A DNA stretch of 64,000 nt from Hydrogenophaga intermedia (GCF_023715105.1 NZ_JAMBNO010000009.1:62001-126000), one strand, 5' to 3'; counted from the first letter of the stretch, positions 1 through 11,968 are shown. Notes: a model not told the origin generated them from the sequence alone. Made by a program: numbers and translations.

Positions 1-1
1 C

Positions 2-640
2 GGCCTGGCCGGGCTGGAGCCGGCACAGGCCCGGCCACCGCTGCCCGGTTCGGGCGGCGTGCTGGTTGCCAACCGTTCGCTCACGCTGGAAGAACTCTCG
101 CGCGAGATCGACGCCCTCGAGGCCGGCAGCGGCTCTCGCGTCGACTGGCTCACGGCGATCGAGTCGCGCCTGTTCGACCAGAAGATCCAGCGCTCGCTGG
201 TGCCCACCGAGGACCCGGTGGTCGGGGTTCGTGCCGGCTCACCGTTCGGGTTCCGCATCGACCCGATCACGGGGCAATCGGCCTTGCACACCGGCCTGGA
301 TTTCCCGGCGGACACCGGCACGCCCATCCTGGCCGCCGCCGGTGGCGTGGTGATCGCGCAGGAGTACCACTCGGCCTACGGCAACCTGGTCGAGATCGAC
401 CACGGCAACGATCTGGTGACGCGCTACGCCCATGCCTCGAAGGTGCATGTGAAGAAAGGCGACATCGTCAAACGCGGCCAGCGCATCGCCGACGTGGGCT
501 CCACCGGGCGCTCCACGGGGCCGCACCTGCACTTCGAGGTCTGGGTGTCCGGCGTGCCGCAAGATCCGAAGAAGTTCCTGCAGGCCGGTGAGCAACTGGC
601 ACAGCGCGGCGCCGCGCCCGCCGGGCCGCGAGCGCGTTGA
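2..640 (+). CDS. M23 family metallopeptidase (LytM-type), 5' end outside window
   Basis: Zinc-dependent endopeptidase expected to cut peptidoglycan cross-links in the periplasm. The frame is open from base 2 and 212 codons are visible; the true start lies upstream. The peptidase domain fills the C-terminal two thirds. Its zinc ligands are visible: HTGLDF (the HxxxD motif) and the HLHFEVW motif (HxH) near the end. The visible N-terminal part is a helical linker without a catalytic motif. The gene sits directly upstream of secA, a position this family holds in many Burkholderiales near the end of the division/cell-wall cluster (family knowledge). The exact substrate, and whether it is an active enzyme or an amidase activator, cannot be told; the intact zinc ligands favour an active enzyme. 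Confidence 0.9.
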   Translation, partial: GLAGLEPAQARPPLPGSGGVLVANRSLTLEELSREIDALEAGSGSRVDWLTAIESRLFDQKIQRSLVPTEDPVVGVRAGSPFGFRIDPITGQSALHTGLDFPADTGTPILAAAGGVVIAQEYHSAYGNLVEIDHGNDLVTRYAHASKVHVKKGDIVKRGQRIADVGSTGRSTGPHLHFEVWVSGVPQDPKKFLQAGEQLAQRGAAPAGPRAR

Positions 641-663
641 GGCGCAACGCCGGTGCCCCCGGC

Positions 664-669
664 TAAAAT
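664..669 (+). promoter_or_regulatory. Putative -10 element of secA promoter
   Basis: A TAAAAT hexamer is the main A/T-rich spot in the 174-bp gap between the M23 gene and secA. No convincing -35 box is seen at 16-18 bp. The remaining gap shows nothing else recognisable. Confidence 0.3.
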
Positions 670-814
670 CGTCTTTTCGCGCTTGAAAGCCGCGTGAGCG
701 CCTGCATCTGCAGCGCGAGCGCTGCATGGCAGCCAGCCCGGGCGCTTACGCGCTCACCCGACCGACCACCCACGTCTGCCCACATGCCCTCGCATGTGTC
801 GCAGGCGCCCCAAC

Positions 815-3568
815 ATGGCCACCAATTTCCTCACCAAGCTCTTCGGAAGCCGCAACGACCGCCTGCTCAAGCAGTACCGCAAGACGGTTGATCGCATCAA
901 CGCCCTGGAGCCTCAGTTCGAGAAGCTGAGCGACGAGGAACTGCGTGGCAAGACCGACGCCTTCAAGCAGCGCATTGCCGCGGGCGAAGCGCTCGATGCG
1001 CTGCTGCCGGAGGCGTTCGCCGTGGTGCGAGAGGCCAGCAAACGCGTGATGAAGATGCGGCACTTCGACGTGCAGCTGATCGGTGGCATCGCCCTGCACA
1101 ACGGCAAGGTGGCCGAGATGCGCACGGGCGAGGGCAAGACGCTCACCGCCACGCTGCCGGTCTACCTCAACGCGCTGGCCGGCAAGGGTGTCCATGTGGT
1201 CACGGTCAACGACTACCTGGCCAACCGGGATGCCCAGTGGATGGGCAAGATCTACAACTTCCTCGGCCTCAGCGTGGGCGTGAACCTGCCGCAGATGCAG
1301 CGCGAGGAGAAGCAGGCCGCCTACCGCTCCGACATCACGTACGGCACCAACAACGAGTACGGCTTTGACTACCTGCGCGACAACATGGTCTATGAAGCGG
1401 CGGATCGCGTGCAACGCGGCCTGCACTTCGCCATCGTCGACGAGGTGGACTCGATCCTGATCGACGAAGCCCGCACGCCGCTCATCATCAGCGGCCAGGC
1501 CGAGGACCAGACAGCGCTCTACGTTGCCATCAACCAGCTGGTGCCGCACCTCACGCGACAGGAAGGCGAGGCCGACCCCCGCACGGGCGAGGGTGTCATC
1601 AAGCCCGGTGACTTCACGCTGGACGAGAAGGCGCGCAACATCCACCTCACCGAGCAGGGCCACGAGCGCGCGGAACAAATGCTTGCCAAGGCCGGCTTGC
1701 TGCCCGAGGGCGCTTCGCTCTACGACCCGGCCAACATCACGCTGCTGCACCACCTGGTGACGTCGTTGAAGGCCCACCACCTGTACTTCCGCGACCAGCA
1801 CTACGTGAATCAGGGCGGCGAGATCGTCATCGTGGACGAGTTCACCGGCCGCCTGATGGCCGGGCGCCGCTGGAGCGATGGCCTGCACCAGGCCGTGGAA
1901 GCCAAGGAAGGCGTGGGCATCCAGCCCGAGAACCAGACGCTGGCCTCGATCACCTTCCAGAACTACTTCCGGCTGTACGGCAAGCTCTCGGGCATGACCG
2001 GCACCGCCGACACCGAGGCCTACGAGTTCCAGGAAATCTACGGCCTGGAGACGGTGGTGATCCCGCCGAACCGACCGAGCAAGCGCCAGGACCAGCTCGA
2101 TCGCGTCTACAAGACCACCCAGGAGAAGTACGACGCCGCGATCGCCGACATCCAGGAGTGCCACGAGCGCGGCCAGCCCGTCCTGGTGGGCACCTCGTCG
2201 ATCGAGAACTCGGAAATCATCGCGCAGCTCCTGATGGCGAAGAAGCTGCCGCACCAGGTGCTCAACGCCAAGCAGCACGCGCGCGAGGCCGAGATCATCG
2301 TGCAGGCCGGGCGCCCCGGCGCCATCACCATCGCCACCAACATGGCCGGCCGCGGAACCGACATTGTGCTCGGGGGCAATCTCGAAAAGATGGTCGATGC
2401 CGTGATGGCCGACCCCGCGCTGGACGACGCCACCAAGGCCGCGCGCGCCGACGCTTTGCGTGCGCAGTGGCAGGCCGACCACGAGAAGGTGGTGGGCCTG
2501 GGTGGCTTGCGCATCATCGCGACCGAGCGTCACGAGAGCCGGCGCATCGACAACCAGCTGCGCGGCCGCTCGGGCCGTCAGGGCGACCCGGGCTCCTCGC
2601 GCTTCTACCTGAGCCTGGACGACGCGCTGATGCGCATCTTCGCGGGCGATCGCGTGCGCGCCATCATGGACCGCCTGAAGATGCCCGAGGGCGAGGCGAT
2701 CGAGGCCGGCATCGTCACGCGCAGCATCGAGAGCGCGCAGCGCAAGGTCGAGGCGCGCAACTTCGACATCCGCAAGCAGCTGCTCGAATACGACGACGTC
2801 GCCAACGACCAGCGCAAGGTGATCTACCAGCAGCGCAACGACATCCTCGATGCGAAGGACCTGCGCGCGCAGATCGACTCGCTGCGCGATGGTGCGATGA
2901 CCGATCTCGTGCACCAGTACGTGCCTGAGGGCAGCGTCGAAGAGCAGTGGGACCTGCCGGCGCTGGAGAAGGCGCTGCAGGAGGAATGGGGAGTCGACGC
3001 GCCCGTGACCTCCTGGGTGAGCGAGGCCGAATCGATCGATGTCGACGAGATCGTCGAGCGTGTGCTGGCCGCGGCGAAGTCCGCCTTCGAAGCCAAGGTG
3101 GCGCAGGTCGGCGAGGAGAACTTCACCGCTTTTGAACGCGTGGTGCTGCTGCAGACCATCGACTCCCAGTGGCGCGAACACCTGGCGGCGCTCGACTATC
3201 TGCGCCAGGGCATCCACCTGCGTGGCTATGCGCAGAAACAACCGAAGCAGGAGTACAAGCGCGAGGCCTTCCTGCTCTTCGGCCAGTTGCTCGACGCGGT
3301 GAAGAACGACGTGACCCGCATCCTCATGAACGTGCGCGTGCAGTCGGCCGAGCAGATCTCGCAGGCCGCCGAGCAGATGGAAGAGCGTGCCGAGGCCATC
3401 AGTAACGTCACCTACACCGCTCCCACCGAGACCGGCGAGGTCGAGGTCACGGCCGGGCCGGCGGGCAGCGCCCCGCGTGCCGGTGATGTGCCGCGCGTCG
3501 GTCGCAACGATCCCTGCCCGTGCGGCAGCGGCAAGAAGTACAAGCACTGCCACGGCAAGCTCGACTGA
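815..3568 (+). CDS. secA: Preprotein translocase ATPase SecA
   Basis: Motor ATPase that drives unfolded preproteins through SecYEG. The product has 917 residues, the usual proteobacterial length. Walker A MRTGEGKT lies near residue 103, and the DEAD-like box [18 protein letters not shown] near 206. The helicase motifs of nucleotide-binding fold 2 ([19 protein letters not shown]) are intact. The C-terminal zinc motif [14 protein letters not shown], at about residues 900-914, binds SecB and lipids; its presence agrees with the secB gene at 57.9 kb. The start at [11 protein letters not shown] matches the family N-terminus; an in-frame ATG seven codons upstream is less likely. It probably heads a co-directional group with argJ 40 bp downstream. 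Confidence 0.98.
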   Translation: MATNFLTKLFGSRNDRLLKQYRKTVDRINALEPQFEKLSDEELRGKTDAFKQRIAAGEALDALLPEAFAVVREASKRVMKMRHFDVQLIGGIALHNGKVAEMRTGEGKTLTATLPVYLNALAGKGVHVVTVNDYLANRDAQWMGKIYNFLGLSVGVNLPQMQREEKQAAYRSDITYGTNNEYGFDYLRDNMVYEAADRVQRGLHFAIVDEVDSILIDEARTPLIISGQAEDQTALYVAINQLVPHLTRQEGEADPRTGEGVIKPGDFTLDEKARNIHLTEQGHERAEQMLAKAGLLPEGASLYDPANITLLHHLVTSLKAHHLYFRDQHYVNQGGEIVIVDEFTGRLMAGRRWSDGLHQAVEAKEGVGIQPENQTLASITFQNYFRLYGKLSGMTGTADTEAYEFQEIYGLETVVIPPNRPSKRQDQLDRVYKTTQEKYDAAIADIQECHERGQPVLVGTSSIENSEIIAQLLMAKKLPHQVLNAKQHAREAEIIVQAGRPGAITIATNMAGRGTDIVLGGNLEKMVDAVMADPALDDATKAARADALRAQWQADHEKVVGLGGLRIIATERHESRRIDNQLRGRSGRQGDPGSSRFYLSLDDALMRIFAGDRVRAIMDRLKMPEGEAIEAGIVTRSIESAQRKVEARNFDIRKQLLEYDDVANDQRKVIYQQRNDILDAKDLRAQIDSLRDGAMTDLVHQYVPEGSVEEQWDLPALEKALQEEWGVDAPVTSWVSEAESIDVDEIVERVLAAAKSAFEAKVAQVGEENFTAFERVVLLQTIDSQWREHLAALDYLRQGIHLRGYAQKQPKQEYKREAFLLFGQLLDAVKNDVTRILMNVRVQSAEQISQAAEQMEERAEAISNVTYTAPTETGEVEVTAGPAGSAPRAGDVPRVGRNDPCPCGSGKKYKHCHGKLD

Positions 3569-3608
3569 CCCCGCGGCGCCTTCGCGCGCTGCCATCCCGG
3601 AGGAACCC

Positions 3609-4856
3609 ATGCCCGTCCAGCTCCCCATTCCGGTCGAGTCCGATCTGCTGCCCATTGCCGGCGTGCGCATCGGTGTGGCCGAGGCCGGTATCCGCAAGGC
3701 CAACCGCAAGGACCTCACGGTCTTCCTGCTCGACGAGGGCTGCGCGCTGGGGGCGGTGTTCACGCGCAACCGCTATGCCGCCGCACCGGTGCAGGTGTGC
3801 CGCGAGCACCTCGCCAGTGGCCAAGGCATCCGGGCGATGGTCATCAACACCGGCAACGCCAACGCAGGCACCGGTGAGAGTGGCCTGGCCAACGCGCGCC
3901 AGACCTGCTCGGCGCTGGCGCGCTCGCTGCAGCTGCACCACGAGCAGGTGCTGCCGTTTTCCACCGGCGTGATCATGGAGCCGCTGCCCATGGACCGTCT
4001 GCTCGGTGGCCTGCCCGCCGCGCTCACGCACGCCGCGCAACCGCAGCACGACAGCGGTGCGCACTGGCTGGCGGCGGCCCAGGGCATCATGACCACCGAC
4101 ACCGTGCCCAAGGCCGCGAGCGTGCGCTTCACGATCGGTGGGCGCGAGGTGCGGGCCACCGGCATTGCCAAGGGCGCCGGCATGATCCGGCCCAACATGG
4201 CCACCATGCTCGGCTACCTGGCCACCGACGCGGCCGTGGCACCCGGTGCCATGAACGAGCTCGCGCGGCGCCTGGCCGACGTGTCGTTCAACCGTGTGAC
4301 GGTCGATGGCGACACGAGCACCAACGATTCCTTCGTGGTCGTGGCCACCGGCCGTGCCGGACATGCCGTGATCGACGACCTCGGCAGCGCCGACGGCCAG
4401 GCCTTGCTGGCCGCGCTCACGCCGCTCGCGCAGCGCCTGGCACACGCCATCGTGCGCGACGGCGAGGGTGCCACCAAATTCATCGCCATCCGTGTCGAGG
4501 GTGGCCGCAACGCCGACGAATGCCTCAAGGCCGCGTACGCGGTGGCGCACTCACCACTGGTCAAGACCGCGTTCTTTGCGAGCGACCCCAACCTGGGCCG
4601 CATCCTGGCGGCCGTGGGCTACGCGGGCATCGACGATCTCGACATCCGCGGCATCGACCTCTGGCTCGGCGATGTGCACGTGGTCACGCAGGGGGGGCGC
4701 CACCCGCAGTACCGCGAGGAAGATGGCCAGCGTGTCATGAAGCCGGCCGAGATCACGGTTCGAATCGGCCTGGGCCGCGGGAACGCGAGCGAGACGGTGT
4801 GGACCTGCGATTTCAGCCACGACTACGTCACCATCAACGCCGACTACCGCTCATGA
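3609..4856 (+). CDS. argJ: Bifunctional glutamate N-acetyltransferase / ornithine acetyltransferase
   Basis: ArgJ moves the acetyl group from N-acetylornithine to glutamate in the cyclic arginine pathway; many members can also make N-acetylglutamate from acetyl-CoA. The protein has 415 residues. The autoprocessing site is visible in [14 protein letters not shown]: Thr199 is the expected new N-terminal nucleophile after self-cleavage into alpha and beta chains. The start ATG is chosen for the good ribosome site GGAGG a few bases upstream and the family-like N-terminus. The stop overlaps the next start (ATGA). Whether it is mono- or bifunctional cannot be read from sequence by eye. Confidence 0.97.
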   Translation: MPVQLPIPVESDLLPIAGVRIGVAEAGIRKANRKDLTVFLLDEGCALGAVFTRNRYAAAPVQVCREHLASGQGIRAMVINTGNANAGTGESGLANARQTCSALARSLQLHHEQVLPFSTGVIMEPLPMDRLLGGLPAALTHAAQPQHDSGAHWLAAAQGIMTTDTVPKAASVRFTIGGREVRATGIAKGAGMIRPNMATMLGYLATDAAVAPGAMNELARRLADVSFNRVTVDGDTSTNDSFVVVATGRAGHAVIDDLGSADGQALLAALTPLAQRLAHAIVRDGEGATKFIAIRVEGGRNADECLKAAYAVAHSPLVKTAFFASDPNLGRILAAVGYAGIDDLDIRGIDLWLGDVHVVTQGGRHPQYREEDGQRVMKPAEITVRIGLGRGNASETVWTCDFSHDYVTINADYRS

Positions 4857-5731
4857 ACCCCTCGTTCGAGCGCCTCCTGCAGCGCGCCGAAGCGCTGATC
4901 GACCGCATCGAGGCGGTGTTGCCCCAGCCCCTGGGCGAACCCGACTGGTCCGCCTCCATCGCCTTTCGCTACCGCAAGCGCAGCAGCGGGCACGGCGTGC
5001 TCGAGCCGGTGCGCCACGTGGCCGCCATTGCGCTGGAAGACCTGAAGGAGGTCGACGCGCAGAAGGAGCGCATCCAGCGCAACACCGAACACTTCGTGCA
5101 GGGCCTGCCGGCCAACAACGTGCTGCTCACCGGCGCGCGCGGCACCGGCAAGTCCTCGCTGGTTAAGGCTTGCCTGAATGCCTATGCGCCCCAGGGATTG
5201 CGCCTGATCGAGGTCGACAAGGGCGATCTCGTGGACCTTCCCGACATCGTGGACGTGGTGGCCGGCCGACCCGAGAAGTTCATCGTCTACTGCGACGACC
5301 TGAGCTTCGAGGACGGCGAGCCCGGCTACAAGGCACTCAAGTCCATCCTCGATGGCTCGGTGTCCGCGGCCAGCGCCAACGTGCTGGTCTATGCCACCAG
5401 CAACCGGCGCCACCTGCTGCCCGAGTACATGAAGGAAAACCTCAGCTACACGCACACCGCGGACGGCGAGGTGCACCCGGGCGAGGTGGTCGAGGAAAAG
5501 ATCTCGCTCTCCGAGCGCTTCGGCCTCTGGATCAGCTTCTACCCCTTCAGCCAGGACGAGTACCTCGCCATCGTGGCGCAGTGGCTCACATCCTTTGGCG
5601 TGTCACCCGAGGCGATCGAGGCGGCGCGGCCGCAGGCGCTGGTGTGGGCGCTGGAGCGCGGCTCCCGCAGCGGCCGCGTCGCCTACCAGTTCGCGCGCGA
5701 TCACGCAGGCTCTCACGGCCAGGCCGCATGA
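4853..5731 (+). CDS. DUF815-type P-loop ATPase
   Basis: A 292-residue AAA-like ATPase of the DUF815 family; the cellular role of the family is not known. Walker A is GARGTGKSS, near residue 94. A Walker B-like segment [10 protein letters not shown] follows, and the conserved [14 protein letters not shown] block (sensor-1 region) comes next. An N-terminal helical part of about 90 residues precedes the ATPase core. No membrane segment or signal peptide is seen. The gene overlaps argJ and mutT by 4 bases each, so translation of the three is probably coupled. Nothing in the sequence names its partner or substrate. Confidence 0.85.
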   Translation: MNPSFERLLQRAEALIDRIEAVLPQPLGEPDWSASIAFRYRKRSSGHGVLEPVRHVAAIALEDLKEVDAQKERIQRNTEHFVQGLPANNVLLTGARGTGKSSLVKACLNAYAPQGLRLIEVDKGDLVDLPDIVDVVAGRPEKFIVYCDDLSFEDGEPGYKALKSILDGSVSAASANVLVYATSNRRHLLPEYMKENLSYTHTADGEVHPGEVVEEKISLSERFGLWISFYPFSQDEYLAIVAQWLTSFGVSPEAIEAARPQALVWALERGSRSGRVAYQFARDHAGSHGQAA

Positions 5732-6180
5732 GCGCTGACGTGCTGGTGGTCGACGGCGGCCGCCTGGCGGGGCAGGCCGGTCGACCCGTCACGGAGGTCG
5801 CGGTGGGCGTGCTCATCGACGCCCAAGGCCGTTTCCTGCTGACCTCGCGCCCCGAAGGCAAGGTGTATGCGGGTTACTGGGAGTTCCCGGGTGGCAAGCT
5901 CGAGTCAGGCGAGACGGTGGAGCAGGCGCTGCGCCGCGAACTGATCGAGGAAATCGGCGTGCGCATCGGCACCGCGCACGCCTGGAAGTCGCAACTGGTG
6001 GACTATCCGCACGCGCTCGTGCGCCTGAACTTCTGCAAGGTGTTCGACTGGACGGGCGAGTTGCAGATGCACGAGGGCCAGCAGTTCCGCTGGGAGCGCT
6101 TGCCGGTGCAGTGCAGCCCGGTGCTGCCGGGCACCGTACCGGTGCTGCAGTGGTTGCAGGAAGAGGCCTCGTCGGCCTGA
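5728..6180 (+). CDS. mutT: Nudix hydrolase, MutT-like (8-oxo-dGTP diphosphatase)
   Basis: Probably hydrolyses oxidised purine nucleoside triphosphates such as 8-oxo-dGTP, keeping them out of DNA. A complete Nudix box is visible: GGKLESGETVEQALRREL followed by IEEIGV (pattern G-x5-E-x7-REU-x-EE-x-GU). The WEFPGGK context is typical of MutT. The length of 150 residues fits a stand-alone MutT with a short N-terminal extension of about 25 residues. The start overlaps the preceding ATPase stop (ATGA). The substrate assignment rests on family resemblance; a different nucleotide substrate is possible. Confidence 0.85.
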   Translation: MSADVLVVDGGRLAGQAGRPVTEVAVGVLIDAQGRFLLTSRPEGKVYAGYWEFPGGKLESGETVEQALRRELIEEIGVRIGTAHAWKSQLVDYPHALVRLNFCKVFDWTGELQMHEGQQFRWERLPVQCSPVLPGTVPVLQWLQEEASSA

Positions 6181-6207
6181 GTCGGCGCTGCTCGCGTAGC
6201 GCGCGGA

Positions 6208-6402
6208 TCAGCTCTTCTCGAAGTCGGGGTCGCTCTGGTTTTCCTGCTCGGGCACGGCGTATTGCTCGCTGGCCCAGGCGCCCAGGTCCTGCTGCCTGCA
6301 GCGTTCGCTGCAAAACGGGCGCCAGCGGTTGGACGGGGCGTACACGCTGTCACCGCCGCAGGCGGGGCAGCGCACCACGCGTTCCGGGTTGGTCGCGCTC
6401 AT
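6208..6402 (-). CDS. yacG: YacG zinc-finger protein, DNA gyrase inhibitor type
   Basis: A 64-residue zinc protein. The four-cysteine pattern is CPACGG, then about 17 residues later CSERCRQQDLG, with the conserved WRPFCS segment. Known members bind GyrB and inhibit DNA gyrase (family knowledge). The C-terminal tail is acidic. I prefer the ATG giving MSATNPERV. An ATG four codons earlier would overlap zapD by 8 bases and remains possible. It is the last gene of the pilB-pilC-pilD-coaE-zapD-yacG run, and coaE-zapD-yacG linkage is common in proteobacteria. It ends 27 bp from the convergent mutT. Confidence 0.93.
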   Translation of the reverse strand: MSATNPERVVRCPACGGDSVYAPSNRWRPFCSERCRQQDLGAWASEQYAVPEQENQSDPDFEKS

Positions 6403-6406
6403 GCCG

Positions 6407-7162
6407 TCACGCACAGAGGGTGAGCTCGAAGCTGCCGTCCTCGCCGGCCGGGTGCAGGCGTTGGTCGGCGCCCAGGCGCATCAGGCGCACCGAGAACATC
6501 AGGCGGTTGCCGCTGATCTCCGGGATCATGCCGGGCGCCGGGTCGATGCGCAGTCGCAGCAGCTGGAAGCTGCGCCCCTGGGGCAGGTTCTGCTGAAACT
6601 GACCACCCACCGCCACCACCTTCTGCGGGGTGCCGGTGTCGCGCATCATCTTGAGCAGCAACACCACGGCTTCGGCCAGCGGCGCCAGCGAACGCGACCA
6701 GGCTGCCAGTTCCGCCTGCCGCTGGCCGGCGGGCAGGTGCTGCCAGTGAAAGTAGGCAGGCAGATCGAACTCACAGGTGCCGCCGGGGATGCTGATGCGG
6801 CTTCGGATGGCCATGAGCCAGTCGTTTTCCGTGAGCCCGTGCCCAGGCTTGCCCGCGGTCTCGGCGATCTGCGTGAAGCAACCGTCGAGCTGCGCGATCA
6901 CCGCATTGAGGGCATCTTCCGAAATGGCCGGGTTGCCACGGTAGCCAATGAGCGTCTGCTTGTGGCGATCGAGATCCTTGAGGACGTCGGACTTCATGTC
7001 GGCCCGAGCGGCCACGTCCATGATCTCGAACAGCGTCTGGATCGCGTAGTGGTGATCGAGCGCGTGCTCACGGGGCACCAGCAAGGCCAGGCGCTTGAAG
7101 AGTTGCTCGAGCCGCAGGTAGGTGCGGATGCGTTCGTTGAAAGGGTATTCGTAGAGGATCAC
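6407..7162 (-). CDS. zapD: Cell division protein ZapD
   Basis: FtsZ-binding protein that cross-links FtsZ protofilaments at the division ring. The 251-residue product starts MILYEYPFNERIRTYLRLE, the hallmark N-terminus of the family (formerly YacF). It has the all-helical first half and a beta-rich second half expected for ZapD. The start codon is GTG, fixed by homology because the conserved residues begin at once. The distance to coaE is 42 bp, and the stop lies four bases before the yacG start. It is expressed with coaE and the pilus genes if the run is one operon. Confidence 0.95.
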   Translation of the reverse strand: MILYEYPFNERIRTYLRLEQLFKRLALLVPREHALDHHYAIQTLFEIMDVAARADMKSDVLKDLDRHKQTLIGYRGNPAISEDALNAVIAQLDGCFTQIAETAGKPGHGLTENDWLMAIRSRISIPGGTCEFDLPAYFHWQHLPAGQRQAELAAWSRSLAPLAEAVVLLLKMMRDTGTPQKVVAVGGQFQQNLPQGRSFQLLRLRIDPAPGMIPEISGNRLMFSVRLMRLGADQRLHPAGEDGSFELTLCA

Positions 7163-7204
7163 GGGCGCTGGGGCCGGCGGCGCCCTGGGCCTCCGGCGGC
7201 TTGA

Positions 7205-7807
7205 TCATAGCCCGAAGCGTGTCGACAACCGGTCGATGTCGGCGTGCAGGCGGTCCAGCTTGTCCTCGTCGTTGAAAAGAACGATGTCGGCTGCCGCCAG
7301 ACGACGGGACCGGGAGGCCTGCTGGGCCATGACGGCGTGGATGGTGGCATCGTCCCAGCCGCTGCGCGCGCGCACCCGGCGCACCTGGGTGGCTTCGCTG
7401 CAGTCGACCACCAGTACCCGATCAAGTTGCACGCGCCAGCGCGGCGACTCCACCAGCAGCGGGACATCGAACACGATGCAGGGCGCGCGACTCTCGCGCA
7501 CGCGCATGGCCACGCCTTCGGCCACGATCGGGTGCACGATTGCCTCCAGGCGCTGGCGGGCCGTGGCGTCCTTGAACACGCGCTCGCGCATGGCCGTGCG
7601 GTCGAGAGCGCCGTGGCTGTCGATGAAGCCGTCGCCGAAGGCGGCTCGGATCGGCTCGATCGCGGCCCCGCCGGCCGCCGTGCTCTGGCGCGACAGCGCG
7701 TCGGCGTCGATCAGTTCTGCGCCCAATGCCTGCAGACGCGCGCCCACCGTGCTCTTGCCGCTGCCGATGCCACCCGTGAGGCCGAGCCGCCAGGGCTGCC
7801 GGGTCAT
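7205..7807 (-). CDS. coaE: Dephospho-CoA kinase
   Basis: Catalyses the last step of coenzyme A synthesis, phosphorylation of the 3'-hydroxyl of dephospho-CoA by ATP. The protein has 200 residues. The P-loop GGIGSGKST is at residues 12-20, and the conserved LIDADALSR segment follows. The lid region (LVVDCSEATQVRRVRAR) is also present. Its start ATG shares one base with the pilD stop (TGATG), so the two are probably translationally coupled. Confidence 0.96.
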   Translation of the reverse strand: MTRQPWRLGLTGGIGSGKSTVGARLQALGAELIDADALSRQSTAAGGAAIEPIRAAFGDGFIDSHGALDRTAMRERVFKDATARQRLEAIVHPIVAEGVAMRVRESRAPCIVFDVPLLVESPRWRVQLDRVLVVDCSEATQVRRVRARSGWDDATIHAVMAQQASRSRRLAAADIVLFNDEDKLDRLHADIDRLSTRFGL

Positions 7808-8661
7808 CACAGGCCGACCGCGGCGAGGATGGCTTGGGGGCCGAAGACCATGGCGGTGAGGCCGCCCAACGCCAGAAAGGGACCGAAGGGCACGTAGCCC
7901 CCTTCGCGCAAGCGCCCCACGAGCTTGATGCCGATGCCCACGACCGCGCCGATCACCGAGGCCATCAGGATGATGGGCACGAGCGCCTGCCACCCGAACC
8001 ACGCGCCGAAGGCGGCAAAGAGCTTGAAATCGCCGTAGCCCATGCCCTCCTTGCCGGTGAGCAGCTTGAAGGCCCAGTAGATCAGCCACAGCGACAGATA
8101 GCCCGCCACGGCACCCCACAGCGCATCTGCCAGGGGCAGGGGCAGCACGCCCGAGGCCGATGCAACCAGGCCCGCCCAGAGCAGGGGCAGTGTGATGTCG
8201 TCGGGCAGCAGTGTCGTGTCCCAGTCGATGCAGGCCAACGCGAGCACCGCGGCGGCAAAGCCGCACCAGGCCAGGCCTGTGGCGCTCACGCCCCAGCGCC
8301 AACCCGCCCATGCGAACAGCGCGCCCGTGGCCAGTTCCACCGCCGGATAGCGCAGACCGATGCCTTTGCCGCACTGGCTGCAACGGCCCCGCAGCGCCAG
8401 ATAGCTCACGACCGGGATGTTCTCGTACCAGCGGATGAGGTGTCCGCAGTGCGGGCAGGCCGAGCGCGGCACCAGCAGGTTGTAGCGCGCCGGTTCCTCC
8501 GCCACTGCCTCCTGGCCCTGCAGTTCCGCGCACTCGCGGGCCCACTGGCGCTCCATCATCTTCGGCAGGCGGTGGATGACGACGTTGAGAAAGCTGCCCA
8601 GCAGCAACCCGAGCAGACCCAGCAGCGCCGCCGCCGGCGCTCCGGTGGCGACGTCGGCCAT
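7807..8661 (-). CDS. pilD: Prepilin peptidase / N-methyltransferase PilD
   Basis: Inner-membrane aspartyl protease that removes the leader of type IV pilins and type II secretion pseudopilins and methylates the new N-terminus. The 284-residue protein has one N-terminal membrane helix, then a cytoplasmic zinc loop with CPHC at 69-72 and CSQC at 94-97. A multi-helix membrane domain follows. The catalytic aspartates are in IDWD (Asp146) and GMGYGD (Asp211). Start and stop share a base with pilC and coaE respectively. No pilin gene lies in the window, so its substrates are encoded elsewhere. Confidence 0.96.
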   Translation of the reverse strand: MADVATGAPAAALLGLLGLLLGSFLNVVIHRLPKMMERQWARECAELQGQEAVAEEPARYNLLVPRSACPHCGHLIRWYENIPVVSYLALRGRCSQCGKGIGLRYPAVELATGALFAWAGWRWGVSATGLAWCGFAAAVLALACIDWDTTLLPDDITLPLLWAGLVASASGVLPLPLADALWGAVAGYLSLWLIYWAFKLLTGKEGMGYGDFKLFAAFGAWFGWQALVPIILMASVIGAVVGIGIKLVGRLREGGYVPFGPFLALGGLTAMVFGPQAILAAVGL

Positions 8662-9878
8662 CAGACCACCTGACCGAGTTTGAAGATCGGCAGGTACATC
8701 GACACCACGATGCCGCCGATGACCGTGCCCAGCACCACGATGATGATGGGCTCCATCAGGCTCGAGATGCCGGCGACCATGTCGTCCACTTCGGCCTCAT
8801 AGAAGTCGGCGGCCTTGCCCAGCATGTGGTCGATCGAGCCGGACTCCTCACCGATGGCGCACATCTGCAGCACCATGGACGGGAAGATGTTGGCGTTGGT
8901 CATGGCGGCGGTGAGGCTGGTGCCGGTGGAGACCTCCTGCTGGATCTTCTCGGTGGCGATGGCGTAGACCGAGTTGCCCGAGGCGCCACCCACCGAGTCG
9001 AGCGCCTCCACCAGCGGCACGCCCGCGCCGAACATGGTGGCCAGGGTGCGCGTCCAGCGCGCCACGACGGACTTCTCGATCAGTTCGCCGAAGATGGGTA
9101 GTTTCAGGAGCAGCCGGTCCATGACGCGCTGCACCTTCTCGTTGCGCCTCCAGGCCTGCATGAAGAAATAGAAGCCGCCACCCAGACCGCCGAAGATGAG
9201 CCACCACCATTCGACGAAGAATTCGCTCATCGCGATGACGAACAGCGTGGGCGCAGGCAGGTCGGCACCGAACGAGGTGAACACCTCCTTGAAGGAGGGG
9301 ATCACGAAGATCATGATGACCGCGACCACCACGAAGGCGACGATGATCACCGCGGTGGGGTACATCAGGGCCGACTTGATCTTCGATTTCAGCGCCTCGG
9401 TCTTCTCCATGTAGGTGGCGAGGCGATCGAGCAGGTCTTCCAGGATACCGGCGGCCTCACCGGCCTCCACGAGGTTGCAGTACAGGCTGTCGAAGTAGAG
9501 GGGGAACTTGCGGAAGGCGGCACTGAGCGAGGTGCCCGTCTCGACATCGGAACGGATGTCGTTGAGCAAGCGCGTGACGTTGGGGTTGGGGTTGCCGCGG
9601 CCCACGATGTCGAAAGCCTGCAGCAAGGGCACACCAGCTTTCATCATCGTGGCGAACTGTCGCGTGAAGATCGCGATGTCCTTGGGCTTGATGCGCTTGC
9701 CCGAGGACGTGCGGCGCTTCTTGATCTTGACCGGGATGATGCCCTGACGGCGCAGCGTGGCTGTCACCTGGTTTTCGCCCTGGGCTCGCGTCTCGCCACG
9801 CACCGCCTTGCCGTTGCGGTCCTTGCCCTCCCACTCGAACACGAAGTCCTTGATGCTCTTGCTTGCAACGGTGGCCAT
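8661..9878 (-). CDS. pilC: Type IV pilus inner-membrane platform protein PilC
   Basis: Polytopic platform protein on which the pilus motor works. It has 405 residues and two repeated T2SF (GspF-like) domains, each followed by hydrophobic helices; three long hydrophobic stretches are visible (AVIIVAFVVVAVIMIFVIP, the segment after EFFVEWWW, and MEPIIIVVLGTVIGGIVV). The N-terminal KDFVFEWEGKDRNGK segment is typical of PilC. It lies 35 bp downstream of pilB and overlaps pilD by one base. Confidence 0.96.
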   Translation of the reverse strand: MATVASKSIKDFVFEWEGKDRNGKAVRGETRAQGENQVTATLRRQGIIPVKIKKRRTSSGKRIKPKDIAIFTRQFATMMKAGVPLLQAFDIVGRGNPNPNVTRLLNDIRSDVETGTSLSAAFRKFPLYFDSLYCNLVEAGEAAGILEDLLDRLATYMEKTEALKSKIKSALMYPTAVIIVAFVVVAVIMIFVIPSFKEVFTSFGADLPAPTLFVIAMSEFFVEWWWLIFGGLGGGFYFFMQAWRRNEKVQRVMDRLLLKLPIFGELIEKSVVARWTRTLATMFGAGVPLVEALDSVGGASGNSVYAIATEKIQQEVSTGTSLTAAMTNANIFPSMVLQMCAIGEESGSIDHMLGKAADFYEAEVDDMVAGISSLMEPIIIVVLGTVIGGIVVSMYLPIFKLGQVV

Positions 9879-9913
9879 GAAAAGTCCTCAGGGAGCCGGA
9901 AAGGATTGGGGGG

Positions 9914-11644
<1,731 letters not shown>

Positions 11645-11829
11645 ATCTGCGTAATCTAACGGAAATCAACAACTTGGACGGCACAATTGACGCCAGTTGT
11701 CTGGAAAAACGCGGTGCACGTCAGCCCGCGTTGTATCCAGGGTGCGTCAACCGGGTTTGTGTGGGGCCTGTCAGCGAAAACGACAACGCGCGGCAATGGC
11801 GGTCGTCATCGGCATGAAGGTCGGGAAAC

Positions 11830-11906
11830 TGGTCGGGGTGAGAGGATTCGAACCTCCGGCCTCTACGTCCCGAACGTAGCGCTCTACCAGGCTAAGCTAC
11901 ACCCCG
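11830..11906 (-). tRNA. tRNA-Pro (anticodon CGG)
   Basis: Read on the minus strand, the 77-nt sequence folds as a standard cloverleaf. The acceptor stem is CGGGGTG pairing with CACCCCG, the anticodon loop is TTCGGGA between CTACG and CGTAG, the T-loop is GGTTCGAATCC, and CCA is encoded at the 3' end. The anticodon CGG reads proline CCG codons, which are abundant in this genome. No integrase or repeat is adjacent, so there is no sign that it serves as an attachment site. Confidence 0.97.
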
Positions 11907-11968
11907 ATGGGTTCTCAAGAACCGCGGCCGCCGGCACTTCGCCGGCGGCTTGCTGCTTCTGCGTGACG

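Noticed and set aside
746-3769. A very long open frame (about 1000 codons) on the minus strand opposite secA
   Set aside because: It is the mirror of a GC-rich, strongly codon-biased gene; the product is a low-complexity Val/Leu/His/Gly-rich chain without motifs, while secA on the other strand is unmistakable.
11830-11906. tRNA-Pro gene as a possible integration site for a mobile element
   Set aside because: No integrase, no direct repeat of the tRNA end and no foreign-looking genes next to it.
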